DNA of 64,000 nucleotides from Proteles cristata cristata (lineage: Eukaryota > Chordata > Mammalia > Carnivora > Hyaenidae): assembly GCA_017311185.1 (NCBI GenBank), contig JAESUZ010004534.1, positions 2,689,501 through 2,753,500 of the forward strand, in the 5' to 3' direction. Positions within the stretch are counted from its first letter, which is position 1. Each line of letters opens with the position of its first letter. The notes below the pieces were generated by a model. The model saw only the letters and a program-made list of their open reading frames with translations. It made no database searches and was not told the DNA's origin. Positions 11,050 through 21,560 of this stretch are shown one piece after another. Position numbers and translations under genes: made by a program.

Positions 11050-11665
11050 ATACTCAACACATAGCCAAAGCAGTCTTCTTAGAACCTAAGTCAGATCATG
11101 TTGCTACTTCTTTCACACATGAAGCTAAATGTCAGAGTCTTTATAAAAGCTTTCAACTTCTACAGGATCTGTCCTCTCCCTTTGTCTCTGCGGCCTCATA
11201 TCCTAGGGCCCTCCCTCTTAACTAACCCCTAGCAACACTTGCCTCCAAGTTACTTCTAGAATGGACAAAGTATCTCACTCACACACAGAGGCCTTTACTT
11301 TGCTGTTTCATCTGTCTGAAGCACTCTTCCTCTAGAAAGCTGCTTGGCTCACATAATTTGCATTACAGTTCTGTTCAGATTTTACCTTTCCACGAAGCTT
11401 ACCCTGAAAATACCTGCCTCCCTACCTCTACCCTTCCTGATCCTTTTATCTGACTCTTCTTTTCCCCCTCCACATTATTTATCATTTTTTAAGATTCTAT
11501 AGAATTTATTTTTTTATCGTGTTTACTTTTTAATCTGTCTACTACTGGAATGTGAATTTCTAAAGATAGAACTATGTCTAATTATTCACAGATATAGCTC
11601 AAGTTCTAGAACAGTGCCTGATACATTGTAAATGCTCGATAAAAATCTGTTAAATAAATGAATAA
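11050..11665 (+). mobile_element. L2 LINE 3' end, plus strand
   Basis: The L2 3' region is read in order: 'agtcagatcatgttgctactt', 'gcctttactttgctgtttcatctgtctgaagcactcttcctct', 'gttcagattttacctttccacgaagcttaccctg', 'tactactggaatgtgaatttc', 'ctagaacagtgcctgatacattgtaaatgctcgataaa', and 'ctgttaaataaatgaataaa'. L2 was active before the placental radiation, so this marks old DNA. Confidence 0.9.
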
Positions 11666-12064
11666 AATTCTCAAGTACCAGAAATGAAGAGTAAGAGTAA
11701 CTTAAAGTCAGGGTTGTAAAGCTGTACAAGGGAACTCTGATAGCTCAGAAGGGACATCAGATGATGATATAGACCCTGTGAGCAAGGAGTTGGGACTTTA
11801 ACACAACACTAAAAAGATGACAATTGTCTCAACGCATGAAATAAGCTGAGGCTGATATTATCTGCCAAAATTCAGTATCCTAGAAAACCTGGCATCTCAT
11901 AGGGGACTAGAAAACTCCATCACCCAAGGAAGTAAATCTCTGCAAGACTGTGGGTATAAATACATACATAAATACATAGATAGGTAAATAAGAGATCAAA
12001 TCTGAATTGACATGTTAGGAGGTGTCTTAAGGAGTGTGAGAATCCTGAATCAAGAAATTAACTT
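11666..12064. other. Unassigned sequence, possibly old L1
   Basis: Nothing firm. Wording such as 'ctagaaaactccatcacccaaggaag' hints at a decayed L1M 5' region that would continue after the young L1 at 12083, but I cannot establish it. Confidence 0.3.
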
Positions 12065-12082
12065 AAAAAATGGACTGGTGAG

Positions 12083-12614
12083 GGAAATACAAATCAAAAC
12101 CACACTGAGATACCACCTCACGCCAGTCAGAGTGGCTAAAATGAGCCAATCAGAGAACTCTAGATGCTGGCGAGGATGTGGAGAAACGGGCACCCTCCTA
12201 CACTGTTGGTGGGAATGTAAACTGGTACAGCCCCTCTGGAAAACAGTGTGGAGGTTCCTCAGGAAACTAACAATAGAACTCCCCTATGACCCAGCAATAG
12301 CACTGCTAGGAATTTACCCAAGGGATACAGAAATGCTGATGCATAGGAGCACATGTACCCCAATGTTCATAGCAGCACTCTCCACAATAGCTAAAACATG
12401 GAAAGAGCCTAAGTGTCCATCAACAGATGAATGGATCAAGAAGATGTGGTTTATCTATACCATGGAATACGACATGGCAATGAGAAACAATGACATCTGG
12501 CCATGTGTAGCAACATGGATGGACCTTGAGGGTGTTATGCTGAGCGAAATAAGTCAGGCAGAGAAGGACAAATATCATATGTGTGCACGTATAGGAGGAT
12601 TAGGAGGAACTTAA
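12083..12614 (+). pseudogene. L1 ORF2 C-terminal fragment
   Basis: An open frame of about 177 codons covers the end of ORF2p, the L1 endonuclease/reverse transcriptase. It begins in the segment before the zinc knuckle. The CCHC motif (C-x3-C-x7-H-x4-C, encoded near 12168-12222) is complete, and the C-terminus ends in ARIGGLGGT before the stop at 12612-12614. Without endonuclease and RT domains it cannot act. The upstream ATG at 12012 lies in flanking DNA and the fusion is accidental. Confidence 0.93.
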
Positions 12615-12720
12615 CAGAGGACCAAGGGGGAGAAGAAGGGCGGAAATGGTGGGGGAAAGGGAGAGAGGCAAACCATGAGAGACTCTTGAATGCTGACAAA
12701 AACTGAGGACTGGTGGATGT

Positions 12721-12740
12721 GGGGGGGAGGAGGGGATGGG
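12721..12740 (+). other. G-quadruplex-type G-run cluster in L1 3' UTR
   Basis: Seven G, then AGGA, four G, AT and three G give four possible G3 runs within 20 bases. L1 3' UTRs of many mammals carry such motifs. The other two L1 3' UTRs here have them too. Confidence 0.6.
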
Positions 12741-12838
12741 CATGGAGGAGGACACTTGTGGGGATGAGCACTGGGTGTTATGTGGAAACTAATTTGACAA
12801 TAAACTATTTGTAAAAAAAAAAAAAATGGACTGGTGAG

Positions 12839-13289
12839 ACTCTTCATACATTCACCTAAAGTAAAAATAAGACTGCTCTGGAAAACACATTCACAATCCT
12901 CAGGACTCATGAAAAATAATAACTCCAGCTTGCAAAATTCACAATACAAAAATCATAAACTACTCAAGAAAACAATTTACTACAAGAATTAGCAGACACA
13001 AAAACCAAGAGGATTAGCACAACTGAGAAGTTGACATAATATACTAATCTGCAAAGTACTCTAAAATAATTATGTTTAAAATAAAATAAGGATATTGAAT
13101 ATGGAATAGGAAATATCCTGAAAGAAGCATGCAATAAAAAAAGTATATGTAAATTTAAGGAAAGAACATTTTCCATTAAAATTGAAACTAATATAGTAGT
13201 TAAACTAAAAATAATACTTAAAAGAGAATCAGATTGATAAACCATATCAATTCATCTGATCTGTAAAATAATTTTAACAAATGTAAAAT
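12839..13289 (+). mobile_element. Possible old L1M 5' region fragment
   Basis: 'caagaattagcagacacaaaaacc' with 'ctctaaaataattatgtttaaaataaaataagg' resembles the L1M region before ORF1. The rest is too diverged to follow. The young L1 at 12083 would have inserted into it. Confidence 0.45.
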
Positions 13290-13575
13290 AAAGTAAGAGC
13301 TATATGTAAGACCTAATTTAGGGCTACATCATTATGACTTTGGTTGTGGCAATGGATTCTTAGATATGATACCAAAAGTGTAAGCAACAGCAGAAAAAGT
13401 AGATACACTGAGCTTCATTAAAATTTAAAAAACTTTTGTGTGTCAAAGGATACTCTTAAAGTGAAAATACAACCTATGGATTAGGAGAAAATGTTTGCAT
13501 ATCATATTATCTGATAACTGTCTAGTACCCAGAATGTAAAAAGTGAAAACAATTTAACAATGGGTAAAAAACCCA

Positions 13576-13780
13576 GGTGCCTGGGTGGCTCAGTTGGTTG
13601 AGCATCCAACTTCAGCTCAGGTCATGATGTCCCAGTTCATAAGTTCAAGCCCTGCATCAGGCTTTGTGCTGAGAGCTCAGAACCGGGAGCCTGCTTCAGA
13701 TTCTGTGTCTCCCTCTCTCTCCCCCTCCCCTGCTCACATTCATCCTATCTCCCAAAAAGTAATAATTTTTAAAAAATTAA
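13576..13780 (+). mobile_element. CAN-SINE inside old L1, plus strand
   Basis: Head 'ggtgcctgggtggctcagttggttgagcatcc', body 'caggctttgtgctgagagctcag', then the CT tract and a short A-rich tail. The A box is intact, but the B box is altered ('aagttcaagccc'). Confidence 0.94.
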
Positions 13781-14058
13781 TATACTGTTTTTAAAATGGG
13801 CAAAGAACCTGAATAGACTATCTCCCAAAGATATATAAAAATGGCCAAGCACATGAAAAGATGCTCAACATCATTAGTCATCAGGGAAGTGCAAATATAA
13901 ACCACAGTAAGATATCATTTCAAATCCACAAGGAGTACTATATTAAAACAATAACAAGTTATGGAAAAATTGAAACTCTCATACATGCTGTTGGAAATGT
14001 ACAAAGATTTAGCCAGTTTGAAAAACATTTTGGCCTCCTCAAAAAGTCAAACACAGAA

Positions 14059-14251
14059 GGGGTGTCTGGGTGGCTACGTTGGTTAAGCCTCCAACTTTGG
14101 CTCAGGTCATGATCTTTGGTTAGTGAGTTTGAGCCCCACAATGGGCTCTGTGCTGACAGAGCCTGAAGCCTGCTTCGGATTCTGTGTTTCCCTCTCTCTG
14201 TCCCTCGCTCACACTCTCTCTTTCAAAAATAAAAATTAAAAAAATTGTTTT
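14059..14251 (+). mobile_element. CAN-SINE inside old L1, plus strand
   Basis: Flanked by 'aagtcaaacacagaa' (14044-14058) and 'aagtcaaatacagaa' (14252-14266), a 14 of 15 target duplication that also proves it landed within the L1. Confidence 0.94.
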
Positions 14252-14771
14252 AAGTCAAATACAGAATTACCTTATGACCCAACAATTCCATTCCTAGCTG
14301 TAAACCCACAAGAACTAAAAGTAGGCACTGAAAAAAATACTGTACACACATGTTCACAGTAGCACAGTTCACAATAACCAAAAGGTAGAAACATGCTAAA
14401 TCTGCATCAAGGAATGAGTAGATAGGCAAAACATAAAAAAAAAAAAAAAGAACACAGTGCTGATACATGCTACAACATGGCTGAACCTTGAAAAACATGC
14501 TAAGTGAAAACAGCCAGACACAAAAAGTCACATAATGCATACTTCCAATTATATGAAATACCCAGAATAGGTAAATTCATAGAGGCAGAAAGCACATAGG
14601 TGGCTGCCCGGGGATAAGGTGAGGGGAAAATGGGAAGTGACTGCTTATTGGGTAGGAGGTTTTCTTTTGGGGTGATGAAAATGGTTTAGAACTTAATGAA
14701 GGTGGTGATTGTACAACACTGTGAGAGTACTAAATGACTCTGAATTGCAGATGTTAAACTGGTTAATTTTC

Positions 14772-14980
14772 GGGCACCTGGGTGCCTCAGTTAAGTGTCT
14801 GGCTCTTAGTTTCAGCTCCAGTCATGATCTCACAGTTTGAGTTCAACACCTGCATAAGAGCAGAGCTAACAATGCAGAGCCTGCTTGGGATTCTGTCTCC
14901 CTCTCTTTCTGCTGCCCTGGTCACTCTCTATTTCTCTCTCTTTCACAAAAATAAACAAATATTTTAAAAAATAAAATAAA
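14772..14980 (+). mobile_element. CAN-SINE inside old L1, plus strand
   Basis: Head 'gggcacctgggtgcctcag', middle 'cagagcctgcttgggattctgtctccctctc', tail 'aaaaataaacaaatatttt'. The B box is lost ('gagttcaacacc'). Confidence 0.92.
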
Positions 14981-15204
14981 ATGAGTAATCTTATGTCATG
15001 TGAATTTCACCTCAATTAAAAACAATATACCAAAATAAACAGAACTGTTATACATCATAAGCATCTAATTAGAAAATTTAATTTTTAAGGATTCCCATAT
15101 ATTCCTAACAAATATTTTACAATTATGAATAAATTCCACAAAGTATATTCTACACCTTTATGGTACAAAAATATCAAAAAATTTTATTAAAAGAAAAAAG
15201 CTAA

Positions 15205-16170
15205 GGGGGAGAGGGGGCAAGATGGTGGAGAAGTAGGGAGCTCCGTACAGTGCACTCGCCCCCATATCTCACACGCAAAAGATCTGAAGCCATAGGAAGC
15301 TTTACAGTACCCAAGAGATTGGGAGAAAAAGGACACAGAATCCACTGAGAAAGACTTCTAATGTGAGTGTGAACTGGGGAAGATAAAATCGGACCAGATT
15401 CAGAGACTCCAGGGACGGGGGCGATCCCCCTCTGCGGGGAGTGAGAGGGGAAAATAGAGAGTCTGAAACTGCTCAAGACACTGTCTCTGATGCTAGGAAA
15501 AAGAAAAACCTCCGCTCTGGGCACAGAGGACGCTGTGCGCCAAATCCCTGCGCGCCAGGTCCCCGCGAGCCAACTCATCCCGGAGGGGCTGCGCACTCGG
15601 ACCACTTCTTTGTGCTCCTGGCTGGCTGGACCCCTGGAGGAACTGCGCGCAGACACTGGGCGTCGAACTCCTGGCTGGCTGGAACTCTAGAGGGAAGGCG
15701 AAGAGCTTAAAAACAGGGAGATTTGCCCGCGAATTCGTGTTTCAGGTGACAAGACACAGAAGCCCTGGTTTCCCTCTCTACAGCGGGCCCTACGTGCCCC
15801 GCAGCCAAACTCCCACCCATGCTCCCCAACACTACCTGGAGGAGAAGGGAGCAGCTATTCTGGCTCCATCCCCAGGGCTAGGCAAGAGGCTTGGAATTGC
15901 CCCGAGGGGCTCACCTGCGAGGTTGTGTCTACAGCAATTTCAGTGGGGCGCTCAGACTGGGATGTGGAAACTAGGCCTGGCCTGGGTTACAGAGCCCAAC
16001 CAACATTGGCTACGCCCCTGGCATGGGGAGTTAACACACCCAAAAAAGCGAGATGCAGCGCTTGGTTCAAGAAGGGACTGGAGCGCCGCCACTCTCCTCC
16101 CCACAACGGCCAAGGCAGAGCTCCCACCTGACCCATTGGATCACACCATGCTCATCGCTGCTTGAGAGCT
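15205..16170 (+). promoter_or_regulatory. L1 5' UTR, internal Pol II promoter region
   Basis: This is the most GC- and CpG-rich stretch of the window, especially 15500-15760, in an otherwise AT-rich neighbourhood. A YY1-type site (CAAGATGGTGG, 15218-15228) sits about 14 bases from the element's first base. That is where L1 promoters of other mammals use YY1 to fix the start of transcription. An ordinary CpG island is unlikely, since the region begins exactly at the target duplication. Frames are open by composition on both strands (plus 15737-16165, minus 15201-15656). Promoter activity is inferred. Confidence 0.7.
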
Positions 16171-17005
16171 GCCTCGCCCCCCCCCTTTTTTTTTCCATGC
16201 CTGGGACAATGACAGAGTAACTCTGGTCGCCAGCTTGCTTAAACAGTCACATTTAGTCCATTCTGTAGATGTAAATTCTACACCTACCGACCTTTTCATC
16301 TCTTTATCTCAGGAGTAATTAGACTATATAGTTTCTCTGGATAACACCACCGTCCTTCTCTCACCTGTCCAACCATATTCCACCCTTTAGCTCTTTGAAA
16401 AAAGCTTCTTATCCCTTCTGCCTGATCATTCTGTTTCCAATGTTGCCTCATCCCCGCCCTGTCTTCTCTCTCTTTCTCTATGCTCTTCAACCAGCACTAC
16501 ATATACCTGGCTATTTAATTGTAGATGGGAAATCTGGTTATATGCTTTAAACTGTTCTTTGTCCATCAGTTTTCTTCTTTTTTCTTTTTCTCTTCTTCTT
16601 TTTGACCGTTTTATGTATGTTTTTAATTTTCTATTATTCATCATCCCTCCTCTGTCTTTTCTGTTAACTTTTTCATTTTCCCTCTAGGATTGCATGTAAG
16701 TTGGATTTGTCTGTGCGTTTGTGTGCCTCTGCTACCTGTGTGTTTGATGGTCTGTTTTCTTCTCCAGGGCTAACTCAAGAAATAAGCCAAAGTACATATG
16801 GTGGAGAGTCCCAAAAATCACTACGAGTAGGAAAATAAAATGACCAAGGTCTCAACAAAAGAGACCAAGAGATAACATTCAAAGAACACTCTCCGAAAGG
16901 ATAGGCCCTGGACAGTCAAAGAGTCTTCTTGGGTTCAACAGCGCTCACAGGTGCAGACAGCATAACAAGTCTTTAAAACTAACAAGAGACAGAAAGCTAA
17001 CTAAA

Positions 17006-17891
17006 ATGACGAAACGAAAGAGCTCTCCTCCAAAGAAATTCCAAGTAGAATTGACAGCTAATGATCTGCTCAAAACAGATATAAGCAGCATAACCGAAAT
17101 AGATTTTAGAACAATTATCATAAAATTAATAGCGGGGTTTGAAAAAAGCATAGACAACATCAAAGAAACTATGGCTACAAACAAGATGGAGAATAAAAAT
17201 AGGCAGGATGAATTGAAAAATGCGATAAATGAGATACAAAATAAATTAGAGGCCTCAAATGCATGGATTGAAGAGGCAGAAAAGAGAATAAGTTATCTAG
17301 AAGAGAACATTACAGGAAAAGAGGAAACTGGAAAAAAAGAGACAAACTGATCCAGGAACATGAAAGAAGAGTTTGAGAGCTCAGCGATACAGTCAAACAC
17401 AACAATATCCATATAATAGGAATCCCAGATGAGGAAGAGAGAGGGAAAGGTGCTGAAGGAGTCCTGGAACAAATTATAGCAGAGAACTTCCCCGACCTGG
17501 GGAAGGAAGTAAACATTGAATACAAGAGGCTCAGAGGACTCCCATTAGACGTAATTTGAATCTATCTTCAGCACGGCATATCATAGTAAAAATGGCAAAA
17601 CATAAGGACAAAGAGAATTTTGAAAGCAGATAGAGAGAAAAGGGCTCTAACATACAAAAGGAATGAATGAGTGGTGTCAGACCTATCTACTGAAACTTGG
17701 TAGGCCAGAAAGGAATGGCAGGAGATCTTCAATGTGAAGAACAGAAAAAATATGCAGCCAAGAATCCTCTATCCAGCAAGACTGTCATTCAAATAGAAGG
17801 AGAGATAAAATTCTTTCCAAATAAACAGAAACTGAAAGAATTTGTCACCACTAAGCCAGCCCTACAAGAAATCCTGAGGGGGATGCTCTAA
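17006..17891 (+). pseudogene. L1 ORF1 (RNA-binding chaperone), frameshifted
   Basis: ORF1p coats L1 RNA as a trimer. The first 114 codons are open (MTKRKSSPPKKF start, ending at 17350) and include a heptad-like coiled-coil region at about residues 50-105. The frame then shifts, and a stop falls in the RNA-recognition part. The C-terminal domain reappears in another frame at 17697-17891, with the conserved block IEGEIKFFPNKQKLKEF and the end PALQEILRGML before TAA. The span would give about 295 residues, somewhat shorter than typical L1 ORF1p, so there are small deletions too. The start is the first ATG after the 5' UTR, matching the usual carnivore L1 plan. Confidence 0.9.
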
Positions 17892-17937
17892 AGGACAGGT
17901 TGCAAGGAACAAAGATATCAGAGACACCACCACAAGC

Positions 17938-20894
17938 ATGAACCCCACAAAAGACACAATGACTCTAAACCCACATATTTCAATAATAACACTGAATGTA
18001 AATGGGCTGAATGCTCCAATCAACAGACACAGGGTAGCAGAATGGATTAAAAAACAAAATCCTTCTATATGCTGTCTACAAGAAACTCATCTTAGACTGG
18101 AAGATACCTTCAGATTAAAAGTAAGGGGATGGAGAAAAATATATCATGCTACTAGAAATCAAAAGAAAGCTAGAGTTGCTATACTTATATCAGACAAACT
18201 GGACTTTAAAATAAAGACAATGACAAGAGATGAAGAAGGGCATTACATAATAATTACAGGGTCTATCCATCAGGAAGAACTAACAATCATAAATGTCTAC
18301 GCTCCGAATATGGAAGCACCTAAATATTAACACAATTAATCACAAACAGAAACAAGCCTATAGATAAGAATGTGCTAATAGCAGGGGACTTTAATACTCC
18401 ACTTACAGCAATGGATAGGTCAACCAGACAGAAAATCACTAAAGAAATAATGGACTTGAAAGACACATTGGACCAGATGGATCTGACGGATATATTTAGG
18501 ACCCTACATCCTGAGGCCAGGGAATTCACTTTCTTCTCAAGTGCACATAGCACATTCTCCAAGATAGATCACATACTGGAACATAAAGCAGCCCTCAATA
18601 AATATAAAAGAATTGAGATCTACCATGCACACTTTCAGGTCATCATGCTTTGAAACTTGAAATCAATCACAGAAAGAAGTTTGGAAAACCTCCAAAAACA
18701 TGGAGGTTAAAGAACACCTGACGAAAGAATGAATGGGCCAATCAGGCAATTAGAGATGAAATTAAAAAATTGATGGAAACAAATGAAAATGAAAACACAA
18801 AAATCCAAAATCTACGGGATTCAGCAAAGGCAGTCCTAAGAGGAAAGTACATTGCACTCCTATTTCAAGAGATTAGAAAAAGTGCAAGTCCAAAATCTAA
18901 CAGCTCACCTAAAGGAACTAGAGGCAGAGCAACAAGAACGACCTAAACACAGTGCAAGAAGAGAAATAGAAAAAATCAGATCAGAATTAAACAACATAGA
19001 GACCAAAGAAACAATTGAACAGATCAATGAAATCAAGAGTTAGTTTTTTGAAAAAATAAACAAAATTGACAAACCTCTAGCCAGGTTCTCAAAAAGAAAA
19101 GAGAGAGCACCCAAATAGACAAAATCATGAAGGAAAATGGACTTATTACAACCAACCCCTCACTCTTTGCAGATGACATGATACTCTGCATCAAACACCC
19201 AGCAGACTCCACCAGAAGCCTACTAGAACTGATCCAAGAACTCAGCCAAGTTGCAGGGTACAAAATCAACGTACAGAAGTCAGTTGCATTTTTATACACC
19301 AACAATGAAGCAACAGAAAGAGAAATCAAGAAACTGATCCCATTCACAATTGCACAAAAAACCATAAAATACCTCGGAATAAACCTAACCAAGGATACAA
19401 GAGATCTGTATGAGGAAAACTATAGAAAACTTATGAAGGAAATTGAAGAAGACACAAAGAAATGGAAAAACATTCCATGCTCATGGATTGGAAGAATAAA
19501 TCTTGTTAAAATGTCATTACTACCCAAAGCACTCTACACATTCAATGCAATTCCAATCAAAATTGCACCAGCATACTTCTCAAAACTAGAACAAACTATC
19601 CAAAAATTAGTATGGAACCACAAAAGACCCCGAATAGCCAAAGTAATCCTGAAAAATAAAACCAAAACGGGAGGGATCACCATCCCAGACTTTAGCCTCT
19701 ACTACAAAGCTGTCATCATCAAGACAGTATGGTATCGGCACAAAAACAGACACATAGACCAATGGAACAGAATTGAGAACTCAGACCTGGACCCAAAGGT
19801 ATACAGCCAACTAATCTTTGACAAAGCAGGAAAGAATACCCAATGGAAAAAAGACAGGCTCTTTAACAGATGGTGCTGGGAGAACTGGACAGCAACATGC
19901 AGAAGAATGAAACTAGATCATTTTCTCACACCATACACAGAAATAAACTCAAAATGGATAAAGGACCTGCATGTGAGACAGGAAACCATCAAAACCCTAA
20001 AGGAGAAAGCAGGAAACAACCTCCTTGACCTCCACCGCAGCAACTCTTACTTGACACATCCCCAAAAGCAAGGGAATCAAGAGCAAAAATAAACGATTGG
20101 GACCTCGTCAAGATCAAAATCTTCTGCACGGCAAAGGAAACAATCCACAAAACTAATAGGCAACCAACGGAATGGGAAAAGATAGTTGCAAATGACATAT
20201 CAGATAAAGGGTTAATATCCAAAATCTATAAGGAACTCACCAAACTCTACACTCAAAAAACAAACAACCCAGTAAAGAAATGGGCAGAAGATATGAACAG
20301 ACACTTCTCCAAAGAGGACATCCAGATGGCCAAGAGACACATGAAACGATGCTCAGCATCCCTCCTCACCAAGGAAATACAAATCAAAACTACACTGAGA
20401 TACCACCTCACGCCAGTGGCTAAAATGAGCAAATCAGGTGACTCTAGATGCTGGTGAAGATGTGGAGAAACGGGCACCCTCCTACACTGTTGGTGGGAAT
20501 GTAAACTGGTACAGCCCCTCTGGAAAAAGGTGTGGAGGTTCCTCAGGAAATGAATAATAGAACTCCCCAATGACCCAGCAATAGCACTGCTATTTACCCA
20601 AGGGATACAGAAATGCTGATGCATAGGAGCACATGTACCCCAATGTTCATAGCAGCACTCTCAACAATAGCTAAAACATGGAAAGAGCCTAAGTGTCCAT
20701 CAACAGATGAATGGATAAAGAAGATGTGGTTTATCTATACAATGAAATACTACATGGCATTGAGAAAGAATGGTATCTGGCCAAGTGTAGCAACATGGAT
20801 GGACCTTCAGGGTATTATGATGAGTGAAATAAGTCAGGCAGAGAAGGACAAATATCACATGTTTGCACGTATAGGAGGATTAGAAGGAACTTAA
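17938..20894 (+). pseudogene. L1 ORF2 (endonuclease-reverse transcriptase), broken, RT core deleted
   Basis: The first 130 codons (17938-18330) are the apurinic-type endonuclease: TLNVNGLN with the catalytic Asn and LQETHL with the catalytic Glu are visible. A frameshift follows. GDFNTPL and the SKIDHIL block, both endonuclease motifs, lie at 18372-18653. After more breaks the sequence jumps, near 19157, from the pre-RT linker (ATTACAACCAACC) straight into SLFADDMIL, the RT catalytic motif (FADD, normally Y/FADD). The fingers and palm regions before it are missing. From there 19127-20092 is open for 321 codons (thumb and C-terminal region). The zinc-knuckle region (about 20445-20500) has a stop, and a short deletion at about 20592 shifts the frame before the final open 93 codons (20613-20894). 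Confidence 0.93.
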
Positions 20895-21003
20895 CTGAGG
20901 ACCATGGGGTAGAAGAAGGGGAGAAATGGTGGGGGAAAGGGAGAGAGGCAAACTATGAGAGACTCTTGAATGCTGAGAACAAACTGAGGACTCTCGTGGG
21001 TGT

Positions 21004-21036
21004 GGGGGGAACGGGGGAGATGGGCATAGAGGGGGG
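21004..21036 (+). other. G-quadruplex motif in L1 3' UTR
   Basis: Four G runs (6, 5, 3 and 6 long) are separated by loops AAC, AGAT and CATAGA, satisfying the G3+N1-7 rule. The position matches the G-rich part of the L1 3' UTR, a known feature of the family. Confidence 0.75.
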
Positions 21037-21129
21037 CACTTGTGGGGATGAGCACTGGGTGTTATATGGAAACCAACTTGACAATAAACTATCTGTAAAA
21101 TAAATAAATAAATAAAAGAAAAATGCTAA

Positions 21130-21302
21130 TTCGTTAAGCAATAGACATGGTTTCAGCTCAGGTCATGATCTCACAGTTGTGAGCTCAAGCCCCACATCAG
21201 GGATGCAGAGCCTTCATGGGATTATCTCTACCTCTCTCTCTGCCCCTCCCTGGCTTGCTTACTCACTCTCTTAATAAATAAACAAACAAACAAACAAACA
21301 CA
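21130..21302 (+). mobile_element. CAN-SINE, 5'-damaged, plus strand
   Basis: The head is degraded, but 'tcagctcaggtcatgatctcacag', 'gctcaagccccacatcagg' and the CT tract are clear. The tail 'ttaataaataaacaaacaaac' has expanded as (AAAC)n. It directly follows the right target duplication of the L1 at 15205-21113. Confidence 0.9.
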
Positions 21303-21359
21303 TACTAAATAAATGACAACATAGACCATGGTAATAGATCGGAATTCTGTATAATAATT

Positions 21360-21560
21360 CCTCTAGAATTAGTTCATAAATGCAGTGTAATCCTTTCCAA
21401 ACAATGGCAGTGTTTTTCATTGGTTTTGAAAAGACGATCCTAAAATTCATATTAAAGAATAAAATGCCAAGAATAGTCAAGGTAATTTTAAAGACTATGA
21501 GGGAAGGAACTTGCCTTGACTCCCCAAAACAAGAATCGGGTAAGAATAGTGTGGTCATAG
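21360..21560 (+). mobile_element. Old L1 ORF2 fragment
   Basis: 'gacgatcctaaaattcatattaaagaataaaatgccaagaatagtcaaggtaattttaaag' followed by 'ggaacttgccttgactcccc' matches the ORF2 segment 'caatcctaaaatt..tgg..aagaatagccaagg..attttgaa' in frame order. The frame is lost. Confidence 0.75.

Larger units (their letters stand above)
12083..12826 (+). mobile_element. 5'-truncated carnivore L1, recent insertion, plus strand
   Basis: It contains the ORF2 C-terminal part, the 3' UTR, AATAAA at 12799-12804 and a poly-A tail. The identical 18-bp sequence 'aaaaaatggactggtgag' stands at 12065-12082 and 12821-12838, overlapping the A tail. The target duplication is therefore perfect, the best in the window. 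Compared with the 3' ends at 20360-21113 and 38960-39869 the ORF2 frame is intact, again suggesting a young copy. Confidence 0.97.
13290..15035 (+). mobile_element. Old L1M 3' end, plus strand, carrying three SINEs
   Basis: After removing the SINEs at 13576-13780, 14059-14251 and 14772-14980, the sequence reads as a continuous L1 ORF2 C-terminus and 3' UTR. Landmarks are 'aacaatgggtaaa..gcaaagaacctgaatagac', 'aaaagatgctcaacatcattag', 'gacccaacaattccattcctag', 'ttcacaataaccaaaaggtag' and 'gtacaacactgtgagagtac', and it ends 'gtgaatttcacctcaatt'. No frame is open. All three SINEs share its orientation. Confidence 0.92.
15205..21113 (+). mobile_element. Nearly end-to-end carnivore L1 with internal deletion
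   Basis: The element has both natural ends: a 5' end 'gggggagagggggcaagatgg' and a 3' end 'caataaactatctgtaaaataaataaat'. It is flanked by 'aaaagaaaaaagctaa' (15189-15204) and 'aaaagaaaaatgctaa' (21114-21129), 15 of 16 identical. In order it holds a GC-rich 5' promoter region, a T-rich end of the 5' UTR (about 16180-16700), ORF1 (17006-17891), a 46-bp spacer, ORF2 (17938-20894) and a 3' UTR. It is about 5.9 kb. Several frameshifts, stop codons and a missing block of the reverse transcriptase make it inactive. Confidence 0.96.

Noticed and set aside
12012..12614. 200-codon open frame as a host gene.
   Set aside because: From 12083 on it is L1 ORF2; the start codon is flanking DNA fused to it by the insertion.
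15205..16170. GC-rich region as a CpG island of a host gene.
   Set aside because: It starts exactly at an L1 target duplication and has L1 5' end sequence.
19127..20092. 321-codon frame as an intact gene.
   Set aside because: It is the middle and end of a broken L1 ORF2, starting in a linker by chance.
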